64,000 nucleotides of DNA from Bacteroidales bacterium (GTDB lineage: Bacteria; Bacteroidota; Bacteroidia; Bacteroidales; P3): positions 1 through 64,000 of the forward strand of contig JAFVCE010000010.1 in the NCBI GenBank assembly GCA_017479385.1, in the 5' to 3' direction. The translations under genes and the position numbers were made by a program. The notes below the pieces were generated by a model that was given only the letters and a program-made list of their open reading frames with translations, was not told the DNA's origin and did not search any database. Shown here one piece after another: positions 1 through 7,369 of this stretch. Position 1 is the stretch's first letter, and each line of letters begins with the position of its first letter.

Positions 1-1
1 A

Positions 2-331
2 GACCCGAACAGGAACTACGACGACACCATCGTGGCGCCCGATACTACAGATGTCGACACCACGCATAGCGCCATCGTCTCGGCACAGTTGCTGCAACAG
101 TACACCATCCTCACTCCCAGCGCAACAACGGCTGGAACGGCTGTCGACGTGCTCTCCTCGTTCCACCTCAAAGCCATAGAGGTCTACGACGCCACAGGCC
201 GCCTCGTTTCGCGCACCGCGGCCAGCGGCCTCACCGCCCAACTCGACACCTCGCACCTGCCACAAGGCTCCTACCTCGTCCGCCTCGTAACAACCGCCGG
301 CGCAACCACCAAGAAACTGCTAATACAGTAA
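2..331 (+). CDS. C-terminal fragment of a T9SS-secreted protein (5' end outside window)
   Basis: The reading frame is open from the first bases of the window, so this is the 3' end of a longer gene and no start should be assigned here. The last ~75 residues have the layout of a type A T9SS C-terminal sorting domain: a strand around KAIEVYDATGRLV, then a segment ending LPQGSYLVRLVTTAG, then a basic end KKLLIQ. Such domains direct export through the SprA translocon and are removed or replaced by a lipopolysaccharide anchor at the cell surface. The sorting domain closely resembles those of the three complete cargo proteins downstream. The catalytic or adhesive part of the protein lies outside the window, so its function cannot be given. 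Confidence 0.85.
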   Translation, partial: DPNRNYDDTIVAPDTTDVDTTHSAIVSAQLLQQYTILTPSATTAGTAVDVLSSFHLKAIEVYDATGRLVSRTAASGLTAQLDTSHLPQGSYLVRLVTTAGATTKKLLIQ

Positions 332-349
332 GCCCCATCTTAGTAAAGA

Positions 350-396
350 GCGTGCTGGTGGCGCACACAACGCATAGCAGCGCACCACCAGCACGC
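350..396. terminator. Inverted repeat after the T9SS cargo gene
   Basis: Arms 350-364 and 380-396 are complementary apart from one bulged base, with a 15-nt loop. The repeat starts 18 nt after the stop codon. It is probably part of the terminator of the upstream gene. A second imperfect inverted repeat follows at about 418-463 (CCCTCTCCC against GGGGGAAGAGGG) and is followed by TTTTAT, which makes it the better intrinsic terminator. The rest of the 332-781 gap holds only the dispersed repeat at 552-642 and no convincing gene. Confidence 0.5.
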
Positions 397-551
397 CGAA
401 AAGGGGGCTGGACACATTATTTTCCCTCTCCCTTCTGCGCTCAGCAGGGGGAAGAGGGAATTTTATGTAGTACACCGCCGACACATGAGGCTCGCTGCAA
501 GGAATTATTGCCAGTGAGCCTAACGTTCCGGATTCCCAATTTTTCGCGGCA

Positions 552-642
552 CATAACTACTTGATTTACAGTGCTTCGGTCGTATTAAAGAGGGGTTAGG
601 GTCGTATTGAGGTCGAACAGCGATTGATATTCAGATAGTTAG
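552..642 (-). repeat. Dispersed 11-nt-unit repeat, copy a
   Basis: This is one of seven related ~90-bp intergenic repeats in the window and the only one on the minus strand. Read on the minus strand, a left arm (642 downward, CTAACTATCTGA) is followed by a core starting at 617 with the 11-nt units TTCGACCTCAA, TACGACCCTAA, CCCCTCTTTAA and TACGACCGAAG. A right arm ending TCAAGTAGTTATG then partly complements the left arm. It lies between two convergent genes. Function is unknown. Confidence 0.85.
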
Positions 643-781
643 CTATCGAAAGAAAGGGCTCTCCTGCCCGAGTGTGAGGCGAGGAGAGGTGGTGCCTGGA
701 CCATTGAGGAAGGGTTGTTTTTGGCTTTGCGGGGCTGTGCTGGATTGTGCTCGTGGGCCTGCTGCAACGAGGTTTGGACGG

Positions 782-1345
782 TCAGAGTTTGATGATGGAG
801 CTGACTGGGGCTATCTGCTCCAAGAGTTTGGCACCACCGAGCGAGCAGAGTTCGGCTACAAATACAAAGCCGTCGACACAGACGCGGCACTGGTGCCCAC
901 CTACGCTGAGCGTCTCGCCCTGTAGCGCGCGAGCTATGCCGGCAGCTGTGCCGCCGGTGGCCAGTATGTCGTCGACAAATGTGAGGTGGAGCATACCATC
1001 GCTTACGCGGCCGGCTGCCAGGTCGCTAAGGCGGTAGAAGACCTCGTCGGCACCATATTCCTTCACTATCTCGACTCGGCGCAGGTCGCCTTCGGCAAAC
1101 GGCAGTTTGCCTTTTTTGCGAATGGGGACAATGTTGGTTACGTGGTCAGACACAGCCAGCAAGGGTGCGGCAAAGAGGAAGCCGCGAGCCTCGGCAGTAG
1201 CCACCGTGGACGAGGGGCAGAGGCGGTCGATTTCGCTCACCAAGTCGCGAAAAACGGTAGGGTCTTGCATGAGCGGCATGACGTCTATGAAATCAATTCC
1301 CTCGACAGGGAAATCGGGGTAGTGCTTTACAACATTCTCGAACAT
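782..1345 (-). CDS. apt: Adenine phosphoribosyltransferase
   Basis: Converts adenine and PRPP to AMP in cytosolic purine salvage. The 187-residue protein carries the family N-terminal signature PDFPVEGIDFIDVMPLM near residue 10. It also has the PRPP-binding motif LTFVDDILATGGTAAG near residues 121-136. The length is slightly above the usual 170-180. It is the last gene of the minus-strand run that starts near 8953, separated from atoE by 70 bp, so it may share the operon transcript or have its own promoter in that AT-rich gap. No TAnnTTTG box is obvious there. The start is an ATG placed correctly for the family. Identification is firm. Confidence 0.95.
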   Translation of the reverse strand: MFENVVKHYPDFPVEGIDFIDVMPLMQDPTVFRDLVSEIDRLCPSSTVATAEARGFLFAAPLLAVSDHVTNIVPIRKKGKLPFAEGDLRRVEIVKEYGADEVFYRLSDLAAGRVSDGMLHLTFVDDILATGGTAAGIARALQGETLSVGGHQCRVCVDGFVFVAELCSLGGAKLLEQIAPVSSIIKL

Positions 1346-1415
1346 AGCGGTTTCGGTTCTTTTCTGTTAACAATAACGCAGCGACGGCGATTTTATTGTG
1401 TTGTGGCTATTTTTT

Positions 1416-2756
1416 TTACAACGCCCAGACAATGAGGCCTGTGCAGATAATGACACCCGTCACCAGCAGGTCTACCAAGCAGTAGCCCATTATGTCTTTG
1501 GCGCTTAGGCGCGCGATGGCCAAGGCTGGCAGAGCCCAAAAGGGTTGAATGAGGTTGGTCCAAGCATCGCCCCACGCAATGGCAGTGCCAGTGAGGCCAG
1601 GGTCGACACCGAGGTTTGCGCCAGCGGCAAACATGATGGGCGCCTGTATGGCCCAGTGGCCACCGCCCGAGGGAACGAACATATTGAGCACCGCAGCGCA
1701 GAGGAAGGTGAGCAGTGGGTAAGTGACCGGCGTAGAGACGGCAATGCAGGCATCGCTAATCACAGTGCCGAGGCAGAGGCCGCTCGCCCCGACGCCCGTA
1801 ATTATGCCCATAATGCCGGCATAGAATGGGAATTGGAGTATGATTCCGGCCGCACCAGTGGCTGCTTTACCAAAAGCACGGACGTAGGCCAGCGGGGTGC
1901 CGTGGAGCAGGAGGCCTGCAAAGAGGAATATCATGATTACGGCATTGAGGTCGAGGCTGCCGCGCTCGATAGCAAAATGGTAAACCAAGTATGCAATGCC
2001 CAACAGAGCCACAATCCAAGTAAGCAGGCGGGAATACTCCATGCGCTCGGCCGGGGTGGGGCTCGAGGGACGGGTGGGCACCTGGGCGTCGTCGGCAAGC
2101 AATGAGGGGTCGACCGTAACCACGTCGCGCCGAGGGTGCATGAGCGAGTTGACGAGCGTTATGGCGACCATGACGACGGCCACCATAACGAGGTTGTGTG
2201 GGTTGAGTATGGTTTGGCTCACTGGCACAGGGCTGTTGAGGACGCCGTTGGTGGCTTTGGCAAGGGCGTCGCCGGGGGTGGCCATGGTGAGGGGGATAGA
2301 GCCCGAGAGACCAGCGTGCCACACCACGAAGCCGCTATAGGCCGAAGCTATGAGCAGGCGGTAGTCGACCCCCTGCAGTCGACGCGCAATTTCTTTGGCA
2401 AAAATAACGCCCACAATGAGGCCGAAACCCCAGTTGAGCCAGCAGGCCACGGCCGAGACAGCCGTCACCACAGCGATGGCAGCCACCGGCGTTTTGGGCA
2501 CCGAGGCCAGCGCCGCAATGCCGCGCTTGACGAGTGGGGCCGAGGCCAGCGCCGAACCGCTGACCAAAACCAGCGCCATCTGCATCGAGAAAGCCAGCAG
2601 GCCCCACATTCCCGAACCCCAATGGCCGAGCACCTCGACCGGAGTTTGGTGACACACCGGTATGGCCACTACGGCCGCCACGAGGGTGAGCAGAACGGCA
2701 AACACGAACGGCTCGGGCAGCCAGCGCTGCACCAGTTTGACGCAGAACTTAATCAT
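1416..2756 (-). CDS. atoE: AtoE-family short-chain fatty-acid transporter
   Basis: A polytopic inner-membrane protein of 446 residues with about ten or more hydrophobic segments. It matches the AtoE (short-chain fatty-acid uptake) family: an N-terminal LVQRWLPEPFVFAVLLTL, a central LNWGFGLIVGVIFAKEIAR, and AYSGFVVWHAGLSGSIPL near residue 140. The family imports acetoacetate, butyrate or similar acids. In a fermenter it could also work in export, which is inference. Its ATG overlaps the last codon of the upstream phosphatase gene by 4 nt, so the two are translationally coupled. The true substrate cannot be read from sequence. Confidence 0.9.
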   Translation of the reverse strand: MIKFCVKLVQRWLPEPFVFAVLLTLVAAVVAIPVCHQTPVEVLGHWGSGMWGLLAFSMQMALVLVSGSALASAPLVKRGIAALASVPKTPVAAIAVVTAVSAVACWLNWGFGLIVGVIFAKEIARRLQGVDYRLLIASAYSGFVVWHAGLSGSIPLTMATPGDALAKATNGVLNSPVPVSQTILNPHNLVMVAVVMVAITLVNSLMHPRRDVVTVDPSLLADDAQVPTRPSSPTPAERMEYSRLLTWIVALLGIAYLVYHFAIERGSLDLNAVIMIFLFAGLLLHGTPLAYVRAFGKAATGAAGIILQFPFYAGIMGIITGVGASGLCLGTVISDACIAVSTPVTYPLLTFLCAAVLNMFVPSGGGHWAIQAPIMFAAGANLGVDPGLTGTAIAWGDAWTNLIQPFWALPALAIARLSAKDIMGYCLVDLLVTGVIICTGLIVWAL

Positions 2757-3919
2757 AGACCGAGCAGATAGATAATTTTGCGGGCAATATCGGTATTCTG
2801 CTGAATACCAGTAAAATAATCAGCACCAGGACCATAACTGAACACGGGCACCATGACGCCGGTGTGGTAGTCGGTACTAAAGGCAAAACGGTTTGTGCGC
2901 CCCTCGATGTCGCCACCAGGAAGGGTGAGCCCCCCCGTTTCGTGGTCGGCAGTGACCACAACAAGGGTGTTGCCGTCGTGTTCGGCAAAGTCGAGCACAG
3001 TCTTCAGAGTGCGTTCAAAATCGTTAAGTTCGGCCACGAGGTAGGCCGAGTCGTTGTTGTGGCAAGCCCAGTCAATCTGCGACCCTTCGACCAGCAGGGC
3101 AAAACCTTTGGGATTTCGGCCGAGGGTGGCGAGGGCTTTTTGTACCCCCTGCGAGAGCATATCGCCGCGCATGGGAGCATTTTCGGGGTAATACTCGTCG
3201 TAGACCAGCGCGCAAAGCTTGTCGGCACTGCTGCGATGCATATCCTCGAGGGTATAGACCACGTCGTAGCCACGGGCTTTGAGGGTATCGATTGGCGAGA
3301 GACCATCGTGGCGGTTTTCGGGACGGAAGTTTATTCTGCCTCCCCCAATCATCACATTATGAAAACATTGCGACATCTGGCGGCTGATGGTGTCGAACAT
3401 ATGTCGCTCGGGCACATGGGCGTAGGTGCTGGCTGGGGTGGCATCGAGCACACTGCTGGTCACCACAAATCCGGTGGCCATGCCGCTGTCGGCCGCCATC
3501 TTGAAGAGCGAGGGCCAGAACACAGTGTCGGGAGACTGACCCACGGCCGACTTGTTGACCTTGTGGCCCGAGACGAGAGCAGTGCCGCCTGCACCAGAGT
3601 CGGTGGTGTAGTTGTCGAGGCAGTAGGTGCGCGAAAATCCGCTGTAGGGGAAGCGCAAAAACTGCGAGTTGTCGCCACCTTGGAGCGCGATAGACGAGTA
3701 GACCTGGGCCACACCCATGCCGTCGCCAATAACAAATATGACGTTTTTCGGATAGCTATATTCGGGCTGCGAGGCACTGGCTGCTGGCTGCTCGCCGGCC
3801 TCGAGTTCGTCGGCCAAAGCTAAAAGTTCGGCCAAGTCGACCGAAAGCTCCGAACTGGAAAAACAACTGCTGCAGCCCAGTGCCAGCAGGAGCGACAAAA
3901 GTATGGTCTTTATTTTCAT
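2753..3919 (-). CDS. Alkaline phosphatase, lipoprotein
   Basis: A PhoA-superfamily phosphomonoesterase of 388 residues. A lipoprotein signal (LLALGC, Cys16) suggests anchoring in the envelope rather than release. Metal- and nucleophile-bearing motifs are visible: IGDGMG (Asp66), the nucleophile motif TTDSGAGGTAL (Asp107-Ser108), and later TADHETGGL plus TDYHTG, which supply zinc-binding Asp/His. It would scavenge phosphate from organic esters outside the cytoplasm. The coding sequence overlaps the upstream lipoprotein gene and the downstream atoE gene by 4 nt each. The neighbouring tatAC genes might suggest Tat export, but the signal has no twin arginine and looks Sec-type. Confidence 0.92.
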   Translation of the reverse strand: MKIKTILLSLLLALGCSSCFSSSELSVDLAELLALADELEAGEQPAASASQPEYSYPKNVIFVIGDGMGVAQVYSSIALQGGDNSQFLRFPYSGFSRTYCLDNYTTDSGAGGTALVSGHKVNKSAVGQSPDTVFWPSLFKMAADSGMATGFVVTSSVLDATPASTYAHVPERHMFDTISRQMSQCFHNVMIGGGRINFRPENRHDGLSPIDTLKARGYDVVYTLEDMHRSSADKLCALVYDEYYPENAPMRGDMLSQGVQKALATLGRNPKGFALLVEGSQIDWACHNNDSAYLVAELNDFERTLKTVLDFAEHDGNTLVVVTADHETGGLTLPGGDIEGRTNRFAFSTDYHTGVMVPVFSYGPGADYFTGIQQNTDIARKIIYLLGL

Positions 3920-4527
3920 ATTTCTTCTTCGTTAATTAGTGGCAACAATTCCTTTTCAAATATTTCACGCGCTATTATACGATAAAAATAGGAATAAGTT
4001 TCATTGAAATGTCGACTGTGATGCATAACATATTGACCTGCCGAGAGTAGGCTGTCGATTTTTTTTTCGTCGACATCAAAATTCAGTGGGCGGGGGTCAA
4101 TTTCATTCAGCTCGCGCTGATAGTTGCGCCATGTTTTGGCCCACTGCTTCTGTGTCATGCTGGGTGGCTGCTGGGCACTGCGAGCCACAGCGCTGACCAC
4201 CTGCTCGATTGTCAATGTGCCGTCGGCCACCAACGATAGGTTGACGCGCACATAGCGACCGTCAGGGCCTGTGTAGTAATATGGTGGGGCCGAATGGGTA
4301 TCGGTCATGTGGGCCAGCTCGCTGCGCACATAGGCGGCCGAGGCTGCTGTATCGGTCACCAAATGAGCCACCCCAAACACATCTTGGAAGCACCATTTAT
4401 AGACATCGCACAACGACGATTCGGGAAAGGTCTGCATATACTCCTCGAACTCGGGGTGCACAGTTGGCGATGGTGAACAGGCTGCAAAAAGCATGGCCGC
4501 GATTGGCAGGGCAAACAATTTTTTCAT
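3916..4527 (-). CDS. Putative lipoprotein of unknown function
   Basis: I do not recognise this 203-residue protein. It has a clear lipoprotein signal (MKKLFALPIAAMLFAAC, Cys17) and is then predicted soluble. Possible conserved points are a CDVYKWCFQDVFG segment near residues 40-52, YYTGPDGRYVRV in the middle and a charged C-terminal helix ending LLPLINEEEI. The two Cys in CDVYKWC could form a disulfide. It overlaps tatC (ATGA) and the phosphatase gene by 4 nt, so it is co-translated with both. An accessory role for the phosphatase is possible but only inferred from position. Confidence 0.75.
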   Translation of the reverse strand: MKKLFALPIAAMLFAACSPSPTVHPEFEEYMQTFPESSLCDVYKWCFQDVFGVAHLVTDTAASAAYVRSELAHMTDTHSAPPYYYTGPDGRYVRVNLSLVADGTLTIEQVVSAVARSAQQPPSMTQKQWAKTWRNYQRELNEIDPRPLNFDVDEKKIDSLLSAGQYVMHHSRHFNETYSYFYRIIAREIFEKELLPLINEEEI

Positions 4528-5273
4528 TTTTTTTCTGTCTTTTTGACAATGACGATACTAAATTCGTAAAGCAAATAGAGAGGCAACGCCACCACCATTA
4601 GGGTGAATGGGTCGCCCGTGGGGGTGATGATGGCGGCAAGAACGAGGATGACGACCACAGCATAGCGCCTAACACGACTCATGGCCGACGAGTGCAACAC
4701 CCCAACCCTTGCCAACAACCAACCCACGACTGGCATTTCGAACATCAAGCCCATGGCCACGCCGAGCAGCACAAACACCGATATGTAGGATGTGAGCGTT
4801 ATGTGGTTTTCGACAGTGGCGTCGACCTGATAGGTTCCCAAAAAGCGAAACGTGAGTGGAAATATCACAAAATAGCTAAGCAGTAGTCCCAACACAAACA
4901 TGACATAGCCACCCGTGGCTGCCCACGCAGTATTGTGGCGTTCGTGGTCGTAAAGTCCTGGCGACACAAAACGAAAAAGGACGAAGATAATGTAAGGCAT
5001 AACTATTACAAAACCGGCCATTAGCGCCACTTTCATGTGCACTAAAAACTGCTGAGCGAGGTCTACACTAACCAGGCCCACGTCGAATGTTTGACGCAGG
5101 CCTGTCAGTTTTTCTATCAAACGGTAGGTAACGAACTGTGGGCTCTTGGGCGCAAGAACTATCGAGAAGAGGGTATCTTTGAAACAAAAGCAGACCACCG
5201 AACTCACCACCACAGCAATGAGTATGCGTATGAGGCTGCCCCTCAGCTCGTCGAGATGCTCCCAAAAAGTCGT
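4524..5273 (-). CDS. tatC: Twin-arginine translocase subunit TatC, no canonical start codon
   Basis: TatC is the substrate-receptor subunit of the Tat pathway, which exports folded proteins across the inner membrane. Six hydrophobic segments are present. The family's conserved N-terminus, TFWEHLDELRG, is encoded in this frame, but the frame has no ATG, GTG or TTG between the tatA stop (5286-5288) and a GTG at 5213. That GTG lies inside the first membrane helix and would delete the conserved part. The codon immediately before TFWEHLDELRG is ACG (5271-5273), exactly where ATG would be expected and 12 nt after the tatA stop. I place the start there. An ACG start, stop-codon readthrough from the in-frame tatA, or a base error are all possible. 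Confidence 0.85.
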   Translation of the reverse strand, partial: TTFWEHLDELRGSLIRILIAVVVSSVVCFCFKDTLFSIVLAPKSPQFVTYRLIEKLTGLRQTFDVGLVSVDLAQQFLVHMKVALMAGFVIVMPYIIFVLFRFVSPGLYDHERHNTAWAATGGYVMFVLGLLLSYFVIFPLTFRFLGTYQVDATVENHITLTSYISVFVLLGVAMGLMFEMPVVGWLLARVGVLHSSAMSRVRRYAVVVILVLAAIITPTGDPFTLMVVALPLYLLYEFSIVIVKKTEKK

Positions 5274-5285
5274 ATGCTTCCTGTT

Positions 5286-5477
5286 TTAATTGTCAGACTT
5301 GGGCACACTGTCGTCTTTGGGGTCATCGGTACCGTTCATACCATCGCGGAAACTTTTAACTCCACGACCGACACCCTTCATGAGTTCGGGAATTTTCTTT
5401 CCTCCGAAGAGAATCAACACTACGAGGACAATGAGGACAATCTCGCCTGTTCCAATTCCAAAAAGCAAAAGTTTCAT
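5286..5477 (-). CDS. tatA: Sec-independent translocase protein TatA/E
   Basis: A 63-residue protein with the TatA pattern: one N-terminal membrane helix (GEIVLIVLVVLILFGGKKIPEL, residues ~11-32), the conserved hinge FGGKKIPEL, an amphipathic helix GVGRGVKSFRDGM and an acidic tail. Oligomers of TatA form or weaken the membrane at the point of translocation. It is encoded directly upstream of tatC in the same reading frame, separated by the TAA stop and four codons before the proposed tatC start. A second TatA/B homologue is not present, which is usual for a minimal TatAC system. Confidence 0.93.
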   Translation of the reverse strand: MKLLLFGIGTGEIVLIVLVVLILFGGKKIPELMKGVGRGVKSFRDGMNGTDDPKDDSVPKSDN

Positions 5478-5517
5478 ACCGTTAAAAATATTTTTTCAGT
5501 CGATTGTTGTATCAGTC

Positions 5518-6471
5518 TCAACGGCTCTCGGCTTCGGCCTTGATGGCTTTTTTCTTGCTGTTTTTGGTCCAGAGGCCATAAACTTCGCTCACGTTGCCGG
5601 CCGTGGTGAAAGCATTGATTTCGTTGGTCTTAAGATAGTTGAGCAACGACGAAAATTCATCCTTGGTGAGGAGAACTTCGAGCTCGATAGATTTTTCGTT
5701 AGTGTAGCCACCAATAACCTCGTAGAGGGTGCAGCCGCGATGGAGAGTATTGATGATGTAGTGGCGAATGCGCTCGTAGTCTTTCGACACGATGCAGACA
5801 CGCTTGCGATTGTTGAGCGTGGCGGTGAAGTAGTCGACTACCAAACCGTTTATCCAAGTGCCGATGAGGCCGATGATGACCATACGGATGGGGTTGTTGG
5901 GGATGAAGAAAGCCGAGCAGCAGATGACGGCACCAGCAACCGAGACCGAAGCTCCAATGTCGAAGTGCAGGAACTTGTTGACGATTTTGGCCAGAATGTC
6001 GAGGCCGCCAGTCGAGGCATTGATACTGAACAAGATAGCCTGCGAAGCGCTAAGCATAAGCACAAAGCAGCAGAGGTCGAGCCAAGGGTCGCCCATAACC
6101 GACGGGGCATCGATGACGGGGTTGTAGGTGGCCAGTTTTTGCCACGGGAGGACGGCAGCCCAAAAATCGGTCAGCGGGCCGAGAATAAGAGCAGTGTAGA
6201 CTGTCTTGAAACCAAACTCATGGTCGATTATCAAGAATGCCAGTATCAGCAATATGATGTTGATGACCACGATGTAGACCGACAGTTTGCCGCCGAAAAT
6301 GCTAACCAGCACCAGCGAGAGACCCGAGATTGTGCCAATAATGAGTTTGCTCGGCACGAGGAAGTAGTAGACGGCCGCAGCGGTCACCATCATTCCTAAA
6401 GTCATAATTATCAGTTCTTTCCAGAACTTACCCGTTTTTACGACGCTGATTGCGTCAAGAAATTTTGACAT
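5518..6471 (-). CDS. YitT-family integral membrane protein (DUF161/DUF2179)
   Basis: A 317-residue protein with about five to six hydrophobic segments in the first ~210 residues, typical of the YitT family. Recognisable stretches include YYFLVPSKLIIGTISGLS and, near residue 160, the segment INASTGGLDILAKIV. The C-terminal ~80 residues (from RKRVCIVSKDYERI) form the cytosolic DUF2179 domain, a ferredoxin-like fold. The family's molecular role is not established. It lies 32 bp after the regulator gene and 40 bp before tatA on the same strand. The start is an ATG followed by a cytosolic amphipathic stretch, as usual for the family. Confidence 0.9.
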   Translation of the reverse strand: MSKFLDAISVVKTGKFWKELIIMTLGMMVTAAAVYYFLVPSKLIIGTISGLSLVLVSIFGGKLSVYIVVINIILLILAFLIIDHEFGFKTVYTALILGPLTDFWAAVLPWQKLATYNPVIDAPSVMGDPWLDLCCFVLMLSASQAILFSINASTGGLDILAKIVNKFLHFDIGASVSVAGAVICCSAFFIPNNPIRMVIIGLIGTWINGLVVDYFTATLNNRKRVCIVSKDYERIRHYIINTLHRGCTLYEVIGGYTNEKSIELEVLLTKDEFSSLLNYLKTNEINAFTTAGNVSEVYGLWTKNSKKKAIKAEAESR

Positions 6472-6503
6472 TGGTGTACAATTTTTTTAGGTTATTTGAG
6501 TTA

Positions 6504-7367
6504 TTATTTATTATATCCGTTGAGGGTTGCGTAAACGGCGAGAGCTGCCACCGACTTCATGCCGGTTTTTTTGCTAATATTTTTGCGATGGGTGTTGACT
6601 GTGTTGACCGCAATGTTGAGCTTGGCAGCAATGTCTTTGCTGCTCATACCTTGAGCCAAGAGGGCCAGCACATCGAGCTCGCGTTCACTCAGGTCGTAGT
6701 TTTCTTCGGGGGCGAAGATGAGGTTTTCGATTAAGGTGTGTTTCTCTATGTCCTTCGTCAACTGCAAGACACCGAAAACGAGTTCCATGATTTCCTCGGT
6801 TATGTAGTCGCCTGGAACATACTTGTAGATGAGCGGAGTGAGGTCGGCCAACTTGTCTTTGAGCGTTTCGTGAGAATGGGCGTAGGCCGACACACGCAGA
6901 CTCTCGATTTTCTGGCCAGGTTTGAGGGTTCGCAGATAGGGGAAAATGCTTTGCTCTTCGCTCTTGAAGTGCTCGGCGACCTCGGCGCGATAGTCGGAGA
7001 AATATTTTTTGAGCACCTCACAGGCCTGCGAACCAGAACGTTCGGCAATGCGGTCGAGGTGACGTTGCATATGTGGCATACGCTCGTTGAGGTAGTAGCG
7101 GTGCGAAGCTTCGAGGTAGGAAACGAGGGCCGACATATTGACCGAGGAGAGGAACTCGGCATCGGGCAGGTAGTCGTCGAAGGTATAGATGTTGCAAATC
7201 ATGAGGAAGAAATCGGCATCCACTCCCTTTTGGGCACACACCTCTTTGATACTTTTTTCGCCAAAGCCTAGGGTAAGTCCAAAGCGCGGCAACATCAGTA
7301 TCAAGTCGCGGTTGGCAGCTATGAGGTCTGCCATTTTCATTCTTTTCGAAAAAATATGTTGTTGCAT
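6504..7367 (-). CDS. Hemerythrin/RIC-like domain fused to LuxR-type helix-turn-helix
   Basis: A 287-residue two-part regulator. Residues ~12-60 resemble the ScdA/RIC N-terminal region, including a single Cys44. Residues ~80-215 form a hemerythrin-like four-helix domain. His89, His133, Glu137, His164, His210 and Glu214 have nearly the spacing of the di-iron ligands of E. coli YtfE as I remember them. Residues ~225-285 are a LuxR/GerE DNA-binding domain (SERELDVLALLAQGMSSKDIA, then NTVNTHRKNI). The inferred role is an iron-, oxygen- or nitric-oxide-responsive transcription factor, possibly with repair activity. Its start lies 2 bp after the cargo gene's stop, so it is probably co-transcribed with that gene. 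An internal Met (KMADLI) is an alternative start. Confidence 0.85.
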   Translation of the reverse strand: MQQHIFSKRMKMADLIAANRDLILMLPRFGLTLGFGEKSIKEVCAQKGVDADFFLMICNIYTFDDYLPDAEFLSSVNMSALVSYLEASHRYYLNERMPHMQRHLDRIAERSGSQACEVLKKYFSDYRAEVAEHFKSEEQSIFPYLRTLKPGQKIESLRVSAYAHSHETLKDKLADLTPLIYKYVPGDYITEEIMELVFGVLQLTKDIEKHTLIENLIFAPEENYDLSERELDVLALLAQGMSSKDIAAKLNIAVNTVNTHRKNISKKTGMKSVAALAVYATLNGYNK

Positions 7368-7369
7368 TG

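Noticed and set aside
352-564. 70-codon frame after the first gene
   Set aside because: It runs through two inverted repeats and into repeat copy a, and has no coding character.
2753-5213. Alkaline phosphatase as a Tat substrate because of nearby tatAC
   Set aside because: Its signal has a lipobox and no twin arginine, so Sec export is more likely.
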